Shown piece by piece: positions 41,245 to 54,185 of a stretch of DNA of 64,000 nucleotides. Made by a program: the position numbers and the translations under genes. Location of the stretch: contig NZ_MSCH01000003.1 in assembly GCF_002954545.1 (NCBI RefSeq), positions 310,001 to 374,000 of the forward strand. Direction: 5' to 3'. The notes below the pieces were generated by a model. It did not search any database. It was not told the origin of the DNA and worked only from the letters and a program-made list of their open reading frames with translations. The number at the start of each line of letters is the position of its first letter. Position 1 is the first letter of the stretch. Source of the stretch: Psychrosphaera saromensis (lineage in GTDB: Bacteria; Pseudomonadota; Gammaproteobacteria; Enterobacterales; Alteromonadaceae).

Positions 41245-41358
41245 TTTAGCTTCCTCATTAATGGGTCTTTGCCTAGTAAGAACGAGGTTTCTTACTTAAC
41301 GGCTTCCCGGTTAAACCATTTCTGCATTTTTACAAATGCAAAAAGAAATGGGTCGCGC

Positions 41359-41387
41359 ATTATATAGACAATAGCAACCCATTTCAA
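41359..41387 (-). promoter_or_regulatory. rplK promoter
   Basis: TTGAAA and TATAAT on the minus strand with 17-base spacing, followed by a GCGCG discriminator of the growth-rate-regulated kind. It lies in the nusG-rplK gap, where the L11 operon promoter is found in relatives. Confidence 0.85.
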
Positions 41388-41407
41388 TGATAATTTTACT
41401 TGTTGTT

Positions 41408-42037
41408 TTATTTATCTTTTTCTATCTGACCAAACTCTAATTCAACTGGTGTTGAACGACCAAATATTAAAACAGAAACTTTTACGCGGCTCTTCTCATA
41501 ATCTACTTCTTCAACAACACCGTTGAAATCTGCAAATGGACCGTCAGTAACACGAACAACTTCGCCTGGTTCGAATAATGTTTTAGGCTTAGGCTTATCA
41601 ACATTTTCTTCAAGACGATTAAGAATCGCACTTACTTCTTTATTAGTAATAGGCGCTGGACGATCAGATGTTCCGCCGATGAATCCTAAAACACGTGGTG
41701 TATTTTTAACTAAATGCCATGCTTCTTCGTTCATAGCCATTTCAACTAAAACATAACCAGGGAAGAATTTACGCTCTGAACGTCTTTTTTGTCCAGCACG
41801 CATTTCTACAACTTCTTCAGTTGGAACAAGTACACGGCCAAATAGATCTTCCATTTGTTCGATTTTAATGTGTTCAGCTAATGCTTTTTGAACTCTAGCT
41901 TCATATCCTGAGTAAGCTTGAACAACATACCAGCGTAATTTTTCGCCAGTAGAAGTTTCAGTTCTGTAGACAATTTTTTCGGCTACAACTTCTTCTTCAT
42001 TTAATTCTGGATTTTCATTCAATTCGTTATCAGACAT
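41408..42037 (-). CDS. nusG: transcription termination/antitermination factor NusG
   Basis: Links RNA polymerase to Rho or the ribosome. The NGN domain starts at about residue 33 ([21 protein letters not shown]) and the C-terminal KOW domain reads [27 protein letters not shown]. At 209 residues it is some 28 longer than E. coli NusG because of a highly acidic N-terminal tail ([18 protein letters not shown]). An internal start that would remove the tail is not supported by a visible ATG. It is two bases after secE. Confidence 0.98.
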   Translation of the reverse strand: MSDNELNENPELNEEEVVAEKIVYRTETSTGEKLRWYVVQAYSGYEARVQKALAEHIKIEQMEDLFGRVLVPTEEVVEMRAGQKRRSERKFFPGYVLVEMAMNEEAWHLVKNTPRVLGFIGGTSDRPAPITNKEVSAILNRLEENVDKPKPKTLFEPGEVVRVTDGPFADFNGVVEEVDYEKSRVKVSVLIFGRSTPVELEFGQIEKDK

Positions 42038-42038
42038 T

Positions 42039-42416
42039 TTAAATTCCTACACCCGTTAAGAAAGTAACTAAAGCTCTTAAGCCCATATCGATAAAGTATA
42101 ACAATACAGCGATAATTGCCGTTGCTATAAAGATGATGAAAGTAGTCTGTGTCGCTTCTTGGCGTGTAGGCCAAACAACTTTACGAACTTCAGTTCTAGA
42201 CTCTTTAGCAAAGTTTAAAAATGTTCTACCCTTAAACGTTGTAGCTGCAAAGAATCCAGCTATAACTACTGCACCAACAACACCCACAGCACGTAATAAT
42301 ACTGATTCTTGGTCAAACATATTATTTGCAACAACAGCTCCTGCTAACAACGCAATCGCTACTATCCATTTTACTAAATCCAGTCCTTTATTTGACTGTA
42401 CAATGTTGGCACTCAT
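42039..42416 (-). CDS. secE: preprotein translocase subunit SecE
   Basis: Essential SecYEG translocon subunit. The 125 residues show the three-helix gammaproteobacterial form: helices near 17-33 and 40-60, then the conserved amphipathic [24 protein letters not shown] and a final membrane helix. Immediately precedes nusG; a promoter lies in the 320-base gap separating it from tuf. Confidence 0.97.
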   Translation of the reverse strand: MSANIVQSNKGLDLVKWIVAIALLAGAVVANNMFDQESVLLRAVGVVGAVVIAGFFAATTFKGRTFLNFAKESRTEVRKVVWPTRQEATQTTFIIFIATAIIAVLLYFIDMGLRALVTFLTGVGI

Positions 42417-42607
42417 TTTTTACACCTTACTACACAAAAAAAAATTATTTATCGTTCTTAAACGAGAACAATCTTGCAACAAAACACTCTCGTTTAAAAA
42501 CAATAAACTTACGTTTACCTAGCCCCACTTAAACTACTAACTAAACTAATAGTTACACCACTTTTGTGAATCATAAAGCTAAAGGGAATCATAAAAGAGG
42601 GCGCGCT

Positions 42608-42635
42608 ATTATACTAACTCAACTCCGAACTACAA
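42608..42635 (-). promoter_or_regulatory. secE-nusG promoter
   Basis: TTGTAG and TATAAT on the minus strand with 16-base spacing and a GCGCG discriminator. Confidence 0.7.
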
Positions 42636-42688
42636 GTTGAAAGACAAATTAATTTCAATAGTAAACACCAACATAAACAATAGGCAAT

Positions 42689-42717
42689 AAAAAAGGTCAC
42701 CTAAGTGACCTTTTTTT
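42689..42717. terminator. terminator after tuf copy 2
   Basis: Same twelve-base-arm hairpin and T-run as after tuf copy 1; the identity extends from the coding region through the terminator. Confidence 0.9.
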
Positions 42718-42737
42718 CAATTAAGACTAAGTCTTAA

Positions 42738-43922
42738 TTAAGCTATTACTGATGCTACAACACCTGCACCAACTGTACGTCCGCCTTCACGGATCGCGAA
42801 ACGTAAACCTTCGTCCATCGCGATAGGAGCAATTAACTCTACTACCATCTTGATGTTATCACCAGGCATTACCATTTCAACGCCTTCTGGAAGCTCTACA
42901 GCACCAGTTACGTCAGTTGTACGGAAGTAGAACTGTGGACGGTAACCTTTGAAGAATGGAGTATGACGTCCGCCTTCTTCTTTAGATAACACGTAAACTT
43001 CTGATTCAAATTTAGTATGAGGCTGGATTGAACCAGGCTTCGCTAATACTTGACCACGTTCAACTTCTTCACGTTTAGTACCACGTAATAATGCACCAAT
43101 GTTCTCACCTGCACGACCTTCGTCAAGCAACTTACGGAACATTTCAACACCTGTACAAGTTGTTGTTTGAGTTTCTTTAATACCAATGATCTCTACTGTA
43201 TCACCAGTGTTAACGATACCTTGCTCAACACGACCTGTTACTACTGTACCACGACCTGAAATTGAGAATACGTCTTCGATAGGCATGATGAATGGCTTAT
43301 CGATATCACGCTTAGGCTCTGGAATATAAGTATCTAGAGCTTCTGCAAGTTCTAAAATCTTCGCTTCCCAATCTGCTTCGCCTTCTAACGCTTTAAGCGC
43401 AGAACCTTGGATTAATGGTAAATCATCACCAGGGAAGTCATATTCAGAAAGAAGTTCACGAACTTCCATTTCTACTAATTCGATTAGCTCTTCATCATCA
43501 ACCATGTCACATTTGTTCATGAATACGATGATGTAAGGAACGCCAACCTGACGAGAAAGTAGGATGTGCTCACGAGTTTGAGGCATAGGGCCATCAGTCG
43601 CAGCTACTACTAAGATAGCACCGTCCATTTGCGCAGCACCAGTGATCATGTTTTTAACATAATCCGCGTGACCTGGGCAATCTACGTGTGCGTAGTGACG
43701 TGACGGAGTGTCATACTCGATGTGAGAAGTATTAATAGTAATACCACGCTCACGCTCTTCAGGAGCGTTATCGATTTGTGCGAAATCTCTTGATTCGCCA
43801 CCGTATGTTTTACTTAACACTGCAGAAATCGCTGCTGTTAAAGTAGTTTTACCGTGGTCAACGTGACCGATTGTGCCAACATTTACATGTGGTTTAGTAC
43901 GTTCAAACTTTTCTCTTGCCAT
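42738..43922 (-). CDS. tuf: elongation factor Tu (copy 2, tRNA-tuf unit)
   Basis: Protein identical to copy 1. The nucleotide sequences differ at only a handful of synonymous sites that I noticed, such as near the start codon and around 42954-42963. It is the tufB-type gene, placed after four tRNA genes (Thr, Tyr, Gly, Thr) and before secE-nusG, exactly as in E. coli, so it is probably cotranscribed with the tRNAs. Confidence 0.99.
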   Translation of the reverse strand: MAREKFERTKPHVNVGTIGHVDHGKTTLTAAISAVLSKTYGGESRDFAQIDNAPEERERGITINTSHIEYDTPSRHYAHVDCPGHADYVKNMITGAAQMDGAILVVAATDGPMPQTREHILLSRQVGVPYIIVFMNKCDMVDDEELIELVEMEVRELLSEYDFPGDDLPLIQGSALKALEGEADWEAKILELAEALDTYIPEPKRDIDKPFIMPIEDVFSISGRGTVVTGRVEQGIVNTGDTVEIIGIKETQTTTCTGVEMFRKLLDEGRAGENIGALLRGTKREEVERGQVLAKPGSIQPHTKFESEVYVLSKEEGGRHTPFFKGYRPQFYFRTTDVTGAVELPEGVEMVMPGDNIKMVVELIAPIAMDEGLRFAIREGGRTVGAGVVASVIA

Positions 43923-44024
43923 TGTAGTGACCTTTAATAATACGTTGAGTTAACAAATCGCTTTAGATGATAAAGCGTGATATATAAAATTGATTATTTG
44001 ATGCAAGGATTGAGAAGAAGAGGA

Positions 44025-44100
44025 TGGTGCTGATAGGCAGATTTGAACTGCCGACCTCACCCTTACCAAGGGTGCGCTCTACCGACTGAGCTATATCAGC
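44025..44100 (-). tRNA. tRNA-Thr(GGT)
   Basis: Cloverleaf of 76 bases with encoded CCA. Acceptor GCTGATA/TATCAGC, discriminator A, anticodon loop TTGGTAA, and TTCAAAT in the T-arm. Nearest tRNA to tuf copy 2. Confidence 0.97.
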
Positions 44101-44107
44101 AAAAGTT

Positions 44108-44181
44108 TGGAGCGGACGGCGGGAATCGAACCCGCGTTATTAGCTTGGAAGGCTAGAGTAATACCATTATACGACGTCCGC
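44108..44181 (-). tRNA. tRNA-Gly(TCC)
   Basis: 74 bases including CCA. Acceptor GCGGACG/CGTCCGC, anticodon loop CTTCCAA, and T-arm GGTTCGATTCC. Seven bases separate it from tRNA-Thr(GGT). Confidence 0.97.
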
Positions 44182-44210
44182 TTTGAATCAACTTCTTGAT
44201 CAAAGCATAG

Positions 44211-44234
44211 AAGGTCGCGAGCCGACCTTTTTTT
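44211..44234 (+). terminator. terminator-like hairpin pointing against the tRNA operon
   Basis: AAGGTCG-CGAGC-CGACCTT followed by seven T residues on the plus strand. No plus-strand gene lies upstream to need it; see finding. Confidence 0.55.
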
Positions 44235-44257
44235 ATTAAGACGATAAATCTTAATAA
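44233..44257. repeat. inverted repeat in the tRNA-Tyr/tRNA-Gly spacer
   Basis: TTATTAAGA-N7-TCTTAATAA, nine-base perfect arms, next to the hairpin at 44211. Confidence 0.7.
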
Positions 44258-44266
44258 AAGAATAGA

Positions 44267-44351
44267 TGGTGGAGGGAGATGGATTCGAACCATCGAAGGC
44301 TGAGCCGTCAGATTTACAGTCTGATCCCTTTGGCCACTCGGGAACCCCTCC
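44267..44351 (-). tRNA. tRNA-Tyr(GTA)
   Basis: Class II tRNA of 85 bases with a long variable arm, acceptor GGAGGGG/CTCCCTCC-side, anticodon loop CTGTAAA and encoded CCA. Confidence 0.97.
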
Positions 44352-44402
44352 ACGTTGTATCTTACTTGGCCATGTAAATAAATTTACAAAAGTAAGATTT
44401 GA

Positions 44403-44478
<76 letters not shown>

Positions 44479-44625
44479 ACTTCATCAAGTGGGCGCATTC
44501 TATGGTATGGATTTTGAATTGGCAATAGTAAAAGGTATTTTTTTTTATATTTATTGTTTGTTTGCATAGGAAACAACCAGATAGTGTTAAATATTAATTT
44601 ATTATGATTATTTTCCGCTCAATTG

Positions 44626-45330
44626 TTAAATAAATTGTTGCAGACCTAGAAACACAAGATCGTGATTCACATCACTATTTAATGATAAATGTGAATTTAA
44701 TATCGCTGCATCGCCACCGGTTAAAATAATACTTAACGAACATTCATCTTCATTAGCCAGTTTTTTAGCCAATTCAACGCCCTTCTCTATCATTGCGACC
44801 AAAGCATATAAACTACCGTGAAATAATGCAGAGGGCGTATCCGTACCAAATATCTCTGAATTAATTGATTCATTGGTGAAAACACCTGGGGCTTTGTCAA
44901 TTATAGACTGTTGCATTAGCATGAGGCCAGGTGCAATCCAACCACCTTTATGCTCCTGATTTATACAAATATCGAGTGTTATTGCCGTTCCCGCATCCAC
45001 AATAATAAGAATGTTTTCGGAATACGTTAACCTAGCACCGATAGTTGCTAACCATCTATCAACACCTAAATTTGCAACAACGTTATAACCGCATATTAAA
45101 TTATTAAAACTAGGTGTAACTTCGACTTTCTTAACGGTAATATTATTATCAATACAAGCAGTTAAAATCTCTTTCAACTCAGAAGAGTCATTAACCGAAC
45201 CATAGATAAGCTTATCTACGCTCGTAATTGATTGGTAAAAATCAGCAAGTGTTAATCTTTTGATCTCGTCATCATCAGTTACATAAGCTAACTTCACATT
45301 GGTATTGCCAGCATCTAGTAATACAACCAC
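44626..45330 (-). CDS. coaX: type III pantothenate kinase
   Basis: Phosphorylates pantothenate as first step of coenzyme A synthesis. Over 234 residues it shows the ASKHA-fold phosphate motif LLDAGNTNVKLAYV at the N-terminus, GVDRWLATIGAR near 93, IVDAGTAITLDI near 115 and LTGGDAA near the C-terminus, all typical of CoaX. Its start shares one base with the birA stop, forming a murB-birA-coaX operon. Confidence 0.93.
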   Translation of the reverse strand: MVVLLDAGNTNVKLAYVTDDDEIKRLTLADFYQSITSVDKLIYGSVNDSSELKEILTACIDNNITVKKVEVTPSFNNLICGYNVVANLGVDRWLATIGARLTYSENILIIVDAGTAITLDICINQEHKGGWIAPGLMLMQQSIIDKAPGVFTNESINSEIFGTDTPSALFHGSLYALVAMIEKGVELAKKLANEDECSLSIILTGGDAAILNSHLSLNSDVNHDLVFLGLQQFI

Positions 45331-46319
45331 TAGCTTTCAACTTTCTTTTTTCTAAGACTGACTTCACCACCAAATATTTTTGATATTACCTTTGTCGTCA
45401 AATCTTCTAGTAATAACGCGCCGCTAGTATCAATCCCTAAACACTTTCCTACTTGAACCTTTGATGTACTTCTTAGTTCGACAATTTGATTTACAAAGGC
45501 GTTATTTTGGTTCCATTGATTGGCTAAATTATCGAGGCGATTATCACTATATTCCTGATAAACACTTTCTAATTGCTCAAGTAATTTTGCAATAAACTGA
45601 TTTCGGTCGATTGTATTATCCGTTATTGTATTCAAATCAGTCCAAGGCTGTTCAATATCTAACGCTGACGCTTTTGGCATGTCTATATTAATACCAACCC
45701 CAATGACTAAATGGCAAACACCATCAGCTTGGCCTTCAGCTTCTACTAATATCCCAGCAATTTTCTTGCCTTCGACTAAAAGATCATTTGGCCATTTCAG
45801 TTCACATTTTTTATTAGAAAAAGCGTTAATAGTATTAAGGACCGCTAAACCTATTGCTAAGCTTAAACTTGATGCAGCAGAAAGCCCGCTGTCCATAGTC
45901 CGATACTGGGATAAGTAAACATGACTGCCATAAGGACTTTGCCAGGTGCGACCTCGTCGGCCTTTGCCTTGAGTTTGGCACTCTGCCAATATTGTGTGGC
46001 CATCGGATAAATCGGTTTTTGATTTGATCAAACCCATTAGATATTCATTGGTCGATGGGATCACCGGAAACAGTTCTAACTCATTATTAACTGAACAATT
46101 TTGTTTTATTTTTTTAAGATCTAATAGTGATAAGCCGCCGGCCAATTGATAGCCTTTACCTGTGATTGAAAATATATCTAAGCCTATATTTGATAGACTT
46201 TTTATATGGCCTGAAACAGCAGCTCTTGATATACCTAACTGCTCACCAATAACTTCACCAGAGTGGAACTCACCGTCTGATAAAATTTGAACTATTTTGT
46301 GCTTATTATCCATAAACAT
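45330..46319 (-). CDS. birA: bifunctional biotin--protein ligase / biotin operon repressor
   Basis: Biotinylates the acetyl-CoA carboxylase carrier protein and, in forms with a DNA-binding domain, represses bio genes. The 329 residues include an N-terminal winged helix (DGEFHSGEVIGEQLGISRAAVSGHIKSL), the biotin loop GKGRRGRTWQSPYGSHVYLSQY near 118, KWPNDLLVEGKKIAGILVE near 180 and a C-terminal SH3-like domain. An alternative ATG two codons later is possible. The first 14 bases overlap the end of murB. Confidence 0.95.
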   Translation of the reverse strand: MFMDNKHKIVQILSDGEFHSGEVIGEQLGISRAAVSGHIKSLSNIGLDIFSITGKGYQLAGGLSLLDLKKIKQNCSVNNELELFPVIPSTNEYLMGLIKSKTDLSDGHTILAECQTQGKGRRGRTWQSPYGSHVYLSQYRTMDSGLSAASSLSLAIGLAVLNTINAFSNKKCELKWPNDLLVEGKKIAGILVEAEGQADGVCHLVIGVGINIDMPKASALDIEQPWTDLNTITDNTIDRNQFIAKLLEQLESVYQEYSDNRLDNLANQWNQNNAFVNQIVELRSTSKVQVGKCLGIDTSGALLLEDLTTKVISKIFGGEVSLRKKKVES

Positions 46320-47340
46320 TCTGATCTATTTCGCTGAATTTAACTTCCCCATGCTTACCAACAAATCGAACTTCTGGCTCCAGCGTTATGCCAAATTTGT
46401 CGTAGACCTTCATCATAACGTGGCTAGCAAGTTCAATTAGTTCACTGCCGTTTGCATCACCTGTTTTATTAGTTAAAACAAGAGCTTGCATATCATGAAC
46501 GGCAACATTACCTAGGCTAAACCCTTTTAAACCAGCTTGTTCAATTAACCAGCCAGCTGCTATTTTTTTGCTATTTTTGTTGTATTCATAATTAGGTATA
46601 TTTGCATACTCATCAACAAGTTGCTCTGCTTTATCATTGCTAACAATTGGGTTTTTGAAAAAACTACCTGCATTTCCAATCAGTTTTGGATCCGGTAGCT
46701 TTAGCGTTCGAACTTCACAGACTTTGTCATAAATTTCTTTTGCCGTTGGGCTCTGTAAACTATTTAACGGTGCGTACGCTAATTCAGGTTGCCAAATTTT
46801 AGCAAATGAAAAATTTACTTTGGTTATGAATACGTTACCTTTCAGTTTATGCTTGAAAATACTGTCTCTATAACCAAAATTACACGACTTATTATCTAAT
46901 ACTGAAACTTCCCCAGTGCTTAAATCAACATATTCAACACTATCTATAAACTTCTTAACTTCAACACCGTATGCCCCAATATTTTGTATTGGACATGCGC
47001 CAACAGTTCCTGGGATCAAGGCTAAGTTTTCTAAACCATTAATGTTATTTGAAAGACACCAAAGCACAAATTCGTTCCAATTATTACCTGAACCTACCGA
47101 TACTTGATAAAAGTCATCATTTTCAGTTAATACGATCCCAACTAACTTGTTTAAAATTAGCGTACCCATGTAGTCATCTATAAAAATAGTATTACTGCCT
47201 TCCCCAATAACAATAAACTCACCGTTATTAGTAAGCTCTAGTACTTGGTTAAGATCGGTAATTGAATTTATCTCTGCTAAGTGTTTTACACTGCTAGATA
47301 AATGGAATGAATGAAGTGGTTTAGTAGAAAACAAAGGCAC
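46306..47340 (-). CDS. murB: UDP-N-acetylenolpyruvoylglucosamine reductase
   Basis: Flavin-dependent reductase making UDP-N-acetylmuramate for peptidoglycan. The 344-residue length is that of the E. coli-type (type I) enzyme. Motifs: EFIVIGEGSNT, the FAD-binding IPGTVGACPIQNIGAYGVEV, the catalytic-Ser region GNAGSFFKNPIV and the C-terminal LEPEVRFVG. murB-birA adjacency is conserved in gammaproteobacteria. It lies downstream of the rRNA operon with about 470 bases between the two. Confidence 0.96.
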   Translation of the reverse strand: MPLFSTKPLHSFHLSSSVKHLAEINSITDLNQVLELTNNGEFIVIGEGSNTIFIDDYMGTLILNKLVGIVLTENDDFYQVSVGSGNNWNEFVLWCLSNNINGLENLALIPGTVGACPIQNIGAYGVEVKKFIDSVEYVDLSTGEVSVLDNKSCNFGYRDSIFKHKLKGNVFITKVNFSFAKIWQPELAYAPLNSLQSPTAKEIYDKVCEVRTLKLPDPKLIGNAGSFFKNPIVSNDKAEQLVDEYANIPNYEYNKNSKKIAAGWLIEQAGLKGFSLGNVAVHDMQALVLTNKTGDANGSELIELASHVMMKVYDKFGITLEPEVRFVGKHGEVKFSEIDQNVYG

Positions 47341-47583
47341 AAATCTATAGTTTTAAAGTATGAGAAAGTGTATCTCAGATGAGTAAATAATTCATCACAT
47401 TTGAATCTAACAGGATAAATAGCTAACACTTGATAATGCTGAAGGTAAAAATAGCTGAAGAGTGTCATAAAAAATGTTGATTCATTGTTGACTGCTCAAG
47501 GTATAAGTTACTTTTGCTTTTTACTCGTCTCTAGTAGCCCTCAACTAGAGGCTGATTTTGCTTATTTCTCTTCCTCGAAATTC

Positions 47584-47666
47584 GAGGCACGCAGCTCTCA
47601 ACTCGCTGCTGTTTTCTTAACTCGAAATAGCAAAAAACCCGTCAATCTTACGATCAACGGGTTTCT
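47584..47666 (-). repeat. 83-bp direct repeat, distal copy
   Basis: Matches 47784-47866 at all but four positions, with identical spacing. It contains a full second copy of the post-5S terminator hairpin (AAACCCGT...ACGGGTTT). Confidence 0.95.
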
Positions 47667-47783
47667 GGATGAACAAGGATGTTCGAATGTCGTGAAGGCA
47701 TGGATGCCTAGGAACAACCAAATAGGAGTCTAGGATTTTTGCTTTTCACTTTCTCAAAATTCGCCACTCACCACTCACCACTC

Positions 47784-47866
47784 GAGGCTCGCAGCTCTCA
47801 ACTCGAAGCTGTTTTCTTAACTCCAAATAGCAAAAAACCCGTCAATCTTACGATCAACGGGTTTCT
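47784..47866 (-). repeat. 83-bp direct repeat, proximal copy
   Basis: Copy nearest the 5S gene; exactly 200 bases from the distal copy. Confidence 0.95.
47832..47863 (-). terminator. terminator of the rRNA operon
   Basis: On the minus strand AAACCCGT-loop-ACGGGTTT runs into six T residues a few bases after the 5S gene. Confidence 0.88.
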
Positions 47867-47875
47867 CTAATAGGA

Positions 47876-47991
47876 GTCTGGCGGTGAGCTACTCTCGCAT
47901 GGCGACTGCCACACTACCATCGCCGCAACTGCGTTTCACTTCTGAGTTCGAAATGGATTCAGGTGGGACCACAGCGCTATTGCCACCAGAC
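47876..47991 (-). rRNA. rrf: 5S ribosomal RNA
   Basis: About 116 bases, with the conserved core GGTCCCACCTGA, CGAACTCAGAAGTGAAACG and GGTAGTGTGG, and complementary ends GTCTGG/CCAGAC. Last gene of the rRNA operon. Confidence 0.97.
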
Positions 47992-48098
47992 AAAAGCGTT
48001 ATTGCGTATTTAACAATGGAAAGCTTCTTAACCGAATAATCAGTTAAGTAAAAAATAAATTTTATTTGTATCAACGTTCAAGAACACTTAAGCGTTGT

Positions 48099-50987
<2,889 letters not shown>

Positions 50988-51167
50988 ATACAACCTTAAA
51001 TGCTCTCGCACTAAGTCGTAGGTTATGCCATTTTGATTGCGTTCGCTAAAAACACAATCGACATAAATAACGCTTGAGTTTTCTCTTACAGTGATACAAA
51101 TTACTTTATCTAATTCCTAAGAACTAAAATAAGATTTATACCTTTATTTTTTATTCAGCTTTCCAAT

Positions 51168-51180
51168 TTGTTAAAGAGCA
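51168..51180 (-). promoter_or_regulatory. boxA antitermination site before 23S
   Basis: Minus strand TGCTCTTTAACAA, identical to the E. coli boxA, in the tRNA-23S spacer. Confidence 0.85.
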
Positions 51181-51268
51181 ATTGAGTTTTAAAAAACTCA
51201 AATAAATAGACACTAAAGTTAACCACTTAATGTGTATTTATTTGAGCTTATGTTCATTTAAGAAGAAG

Positions 51269-51344
51269 TGGTGGAGCTATGCGGGATCGAACCGCAGACC
51301 TCTTCCGTGCAAGGGAAGCGCTCTCCCAGCTGAGCTATAGCCCC
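51269..51344 (-). tRNA. tRNA-Ala(TGC)
   Basis: 76 bases in the 16S-23S spacer. Acceptor GGGGCTA, anticodon loop CTTGCAC and encoded CCA. Confidence 0.97.
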
Positions 51345-51382
51345 ATCTATATGATGGCTTGGGTTCAATATCCCCAAAGGCT

Positions 51383-51459
<77 letters not shown>

Positions 51460-51534
51460 TCAGGTTTTTCTTCTTGCTCACAATTCGTAATTAATTATCT
51501 GTGTGGACACGAGTAAATCTCATAACTTTATGTA

Positions 51535-53068
<1,534 letters not shown>

Positions 53069-53200
53069 AAAGTGTTTCATTTAATCCTACTCAATAAATA
53101 CTGTTCAAATAAATAAATTTGTTTGCACAGACACTTAAAAAATAGTAAATCTTTTTGTTACTATCATTCACAAGTGCCCACACAGATAATTAATTACAAG

Positions 53201-53213
53201 TTGTTAAAGAACA
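53201..53213 (-). promoter_or_regulatory. boxA antitermination site in the rRNA leader
   Basis: Minus strand TGTTCTTTAACAA, one base from the consensus, between promoter and 16S. Confidence 0.85.
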
Positions 53214-53288
53214 TTTCGAACCCCGAAGGTTCTGGTTAAGACTGACTCTCATTTGAGTCGCTCAAGGCTTGTCTCAACCGGGATGCGC

Positions 53289-53316
53289 ATTTTACACTTC
53301 CCGTTATCGTTGTCAA
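53289..53316 (-). promoter_or_regulatory. rRNA promoter P2
   Basis: TTGACA-N16-TAAAAT followed by GCGC, the GC-rich discriminator typical of ppGpp-sensitive stable-RNA promoters. Confidence 0.85.
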
Positions 53317-53435
53317 CGATTATTTGAAATCTTTTTTATTTAGTTTTTGCAAACTTCCTAATCAATTTCAATCTCAAACTGCTTACTTAACTTTGTCTTT
53401 CTGCCGTTTGATGTCTCCCTGACAACATGGGGCGC

Positions 53436-53463
53436 ATTATAGGGATCTTTTAAACACGCGCAA
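53436..53463 (-). promoter_or_regulatory. rRNA promoter P1
   Basis: TTGCGC-N16-TATAAT followed by GCGCCCC, about 145 bases upstream of P2. The same GC discriminator suggests stringent control. Confidence 0.8.
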
Positions 53464-53648
53464 GATCTTTTTTAACATTTATGTTTGTTTGGTTAATTAG
53501 CAAACAACTTGTATAAAAACGATTCGATAAGTTGTTAATCTGACTATATAAAACACTTGTAATCATAAGTAGACGTACTAATATAGCCACACGCTTACTT
53601 CCGAGCGTGAATTTATATTTTTAATTTTACTTTTTGAGAGTTCGACTT

Positions 53649-54068
53649 ATGTCTTTTAATTCTTCTGTATTGATAACTTCAGTTATTATTGCTGTTGTGG
53701 GTGCTATTCTTATTTCTGTTTTTAATATAGCCGTTGCTTCTAGCGCTATAGTATTTGCAGTAGGTGCTGTTTTAGCTGGTTTAGTTTCTTCTTTAACTGG
53801 TAACTCAGGTGAAGGGAAAGCGGATACGACTACATTATATGTAGGCAACTTACCTTACCGCGCTAATGAAGGCAGTGTAAGAGAGTTGTTTAGTGAATAC
53901 GGTAAAGTATTCTCTGTTCGCTTATTACGTGATAAACAAACTGGCAAGCGTCGTGGTTTTGGTTTTGTAGAGATAGCCACAAGCGATAGCAAAAAAGTTA
54001 TTGCTGAACTGAATGATTTTGAATTTCAAGAACGCGTATTAAAAGTGCGTTTGGCAAATGATAAATAA
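53649..54068 (+). CDS. membrane-anchored RNA-recognition-motif protein
   Basis: A 139-residue protein joining two hydrophobic helices (residues of about 5-27 and 30-48) to a single RRM. RNP2 is LYVGNLPY near 63 and RNP1 is KRRGFGFVEI near 98, both with the aromatic residues that stack on RNA. The ATG at 53649 is chosen over a TTG five codons upstream. Proteins of this layout occur in Vibrio and Shewanella relatives, but I know of no established function. It faces away from the rRNA operon and has its own terminator. Confidence 0.85.
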   Translation: MSFNSSVLITSVIIAVVGAILISVFNIAVASSAIVFAVGAVLAGLVSSLTGNSGEGKADTTTLYVGNLPYRANEGSVRELFSEYGKVFSVRLLRDKQTGKRRGFGFVEIATSDSKKVIAELNDFEFQERVLKVRLANDK

Positions 54069-54085
54069 ACAGTGTTAGATTTAAG

Positions 54086-54114
54086 AAAAGGCTGCTAATT
54101 GCAGCCTTTTTTTT
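54086..54114 (+). terminator. terminator after the RRM gene
   Basis: AAAAGGCTGC and GCAGCCTTTT around TAATT, with an eight-T run. Confidence 0.92.
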
Positions 54115-54185
54115 GTCTGCATATCCCTTTATTAAGATAATTCACGTAAAATAGTTATTAACTCGTTTTTAGGTTTCTTTTATAT

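Larger units (their letters stand above)
42417..42737. other. tuf-secE intergenic region
   Basis: A gap of 321 bases without a gene. It holds the terminator of the upstream tuf gene (42689-42717), a secE promoter at about 42608-42635, and an AT-rich leader of roughly 190 bases before secE in which I see no further structure. Confidence 0.8.
47341..47875. other. 5S-murB intergenic region with duplicated terminator block
   Basis: No gene is supported in these 535 bases. The region holds two near-identical 83-base blocks ending in a terminator (47584-47666 and 47784-47866), a 65-base linker that shares AATAGGAGTCT with the 5S flank, and between them degenerate CTCGAG/CTCGAA-type palindromic words. 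The last 130 bases before murB should carry its promoter, which I could not fix. Confidence 0.8.
53069..53633. other. rRNA operon promoter and leader region
   Basis: A gene-free 565 bases between the 16S gene and the divergent RRM gene. It contains two tandem sigma70 promoters, the boxA leader element, and repeats of the 16S flanking stem (TTAATTA around 53190, matching TAATTAATTA near 51490) likely used in RNase III processing. The RRM-gene promoter must lie at about 53500-53620 but was not clear. Confidence 0.8.

Noticed and set aside
42416-42738. Small coding frames upstream of secE on the plus strand
   Set aside because: They overlap secE antisense and AT-rich leader without a ribosome binding site.
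53436-53463. rRNA P1 considered as a promoter for the plus-strand RRM gene
   Set aside because: Orientation and GC-rich discriminator fit only the minus-strand rRNA operon.
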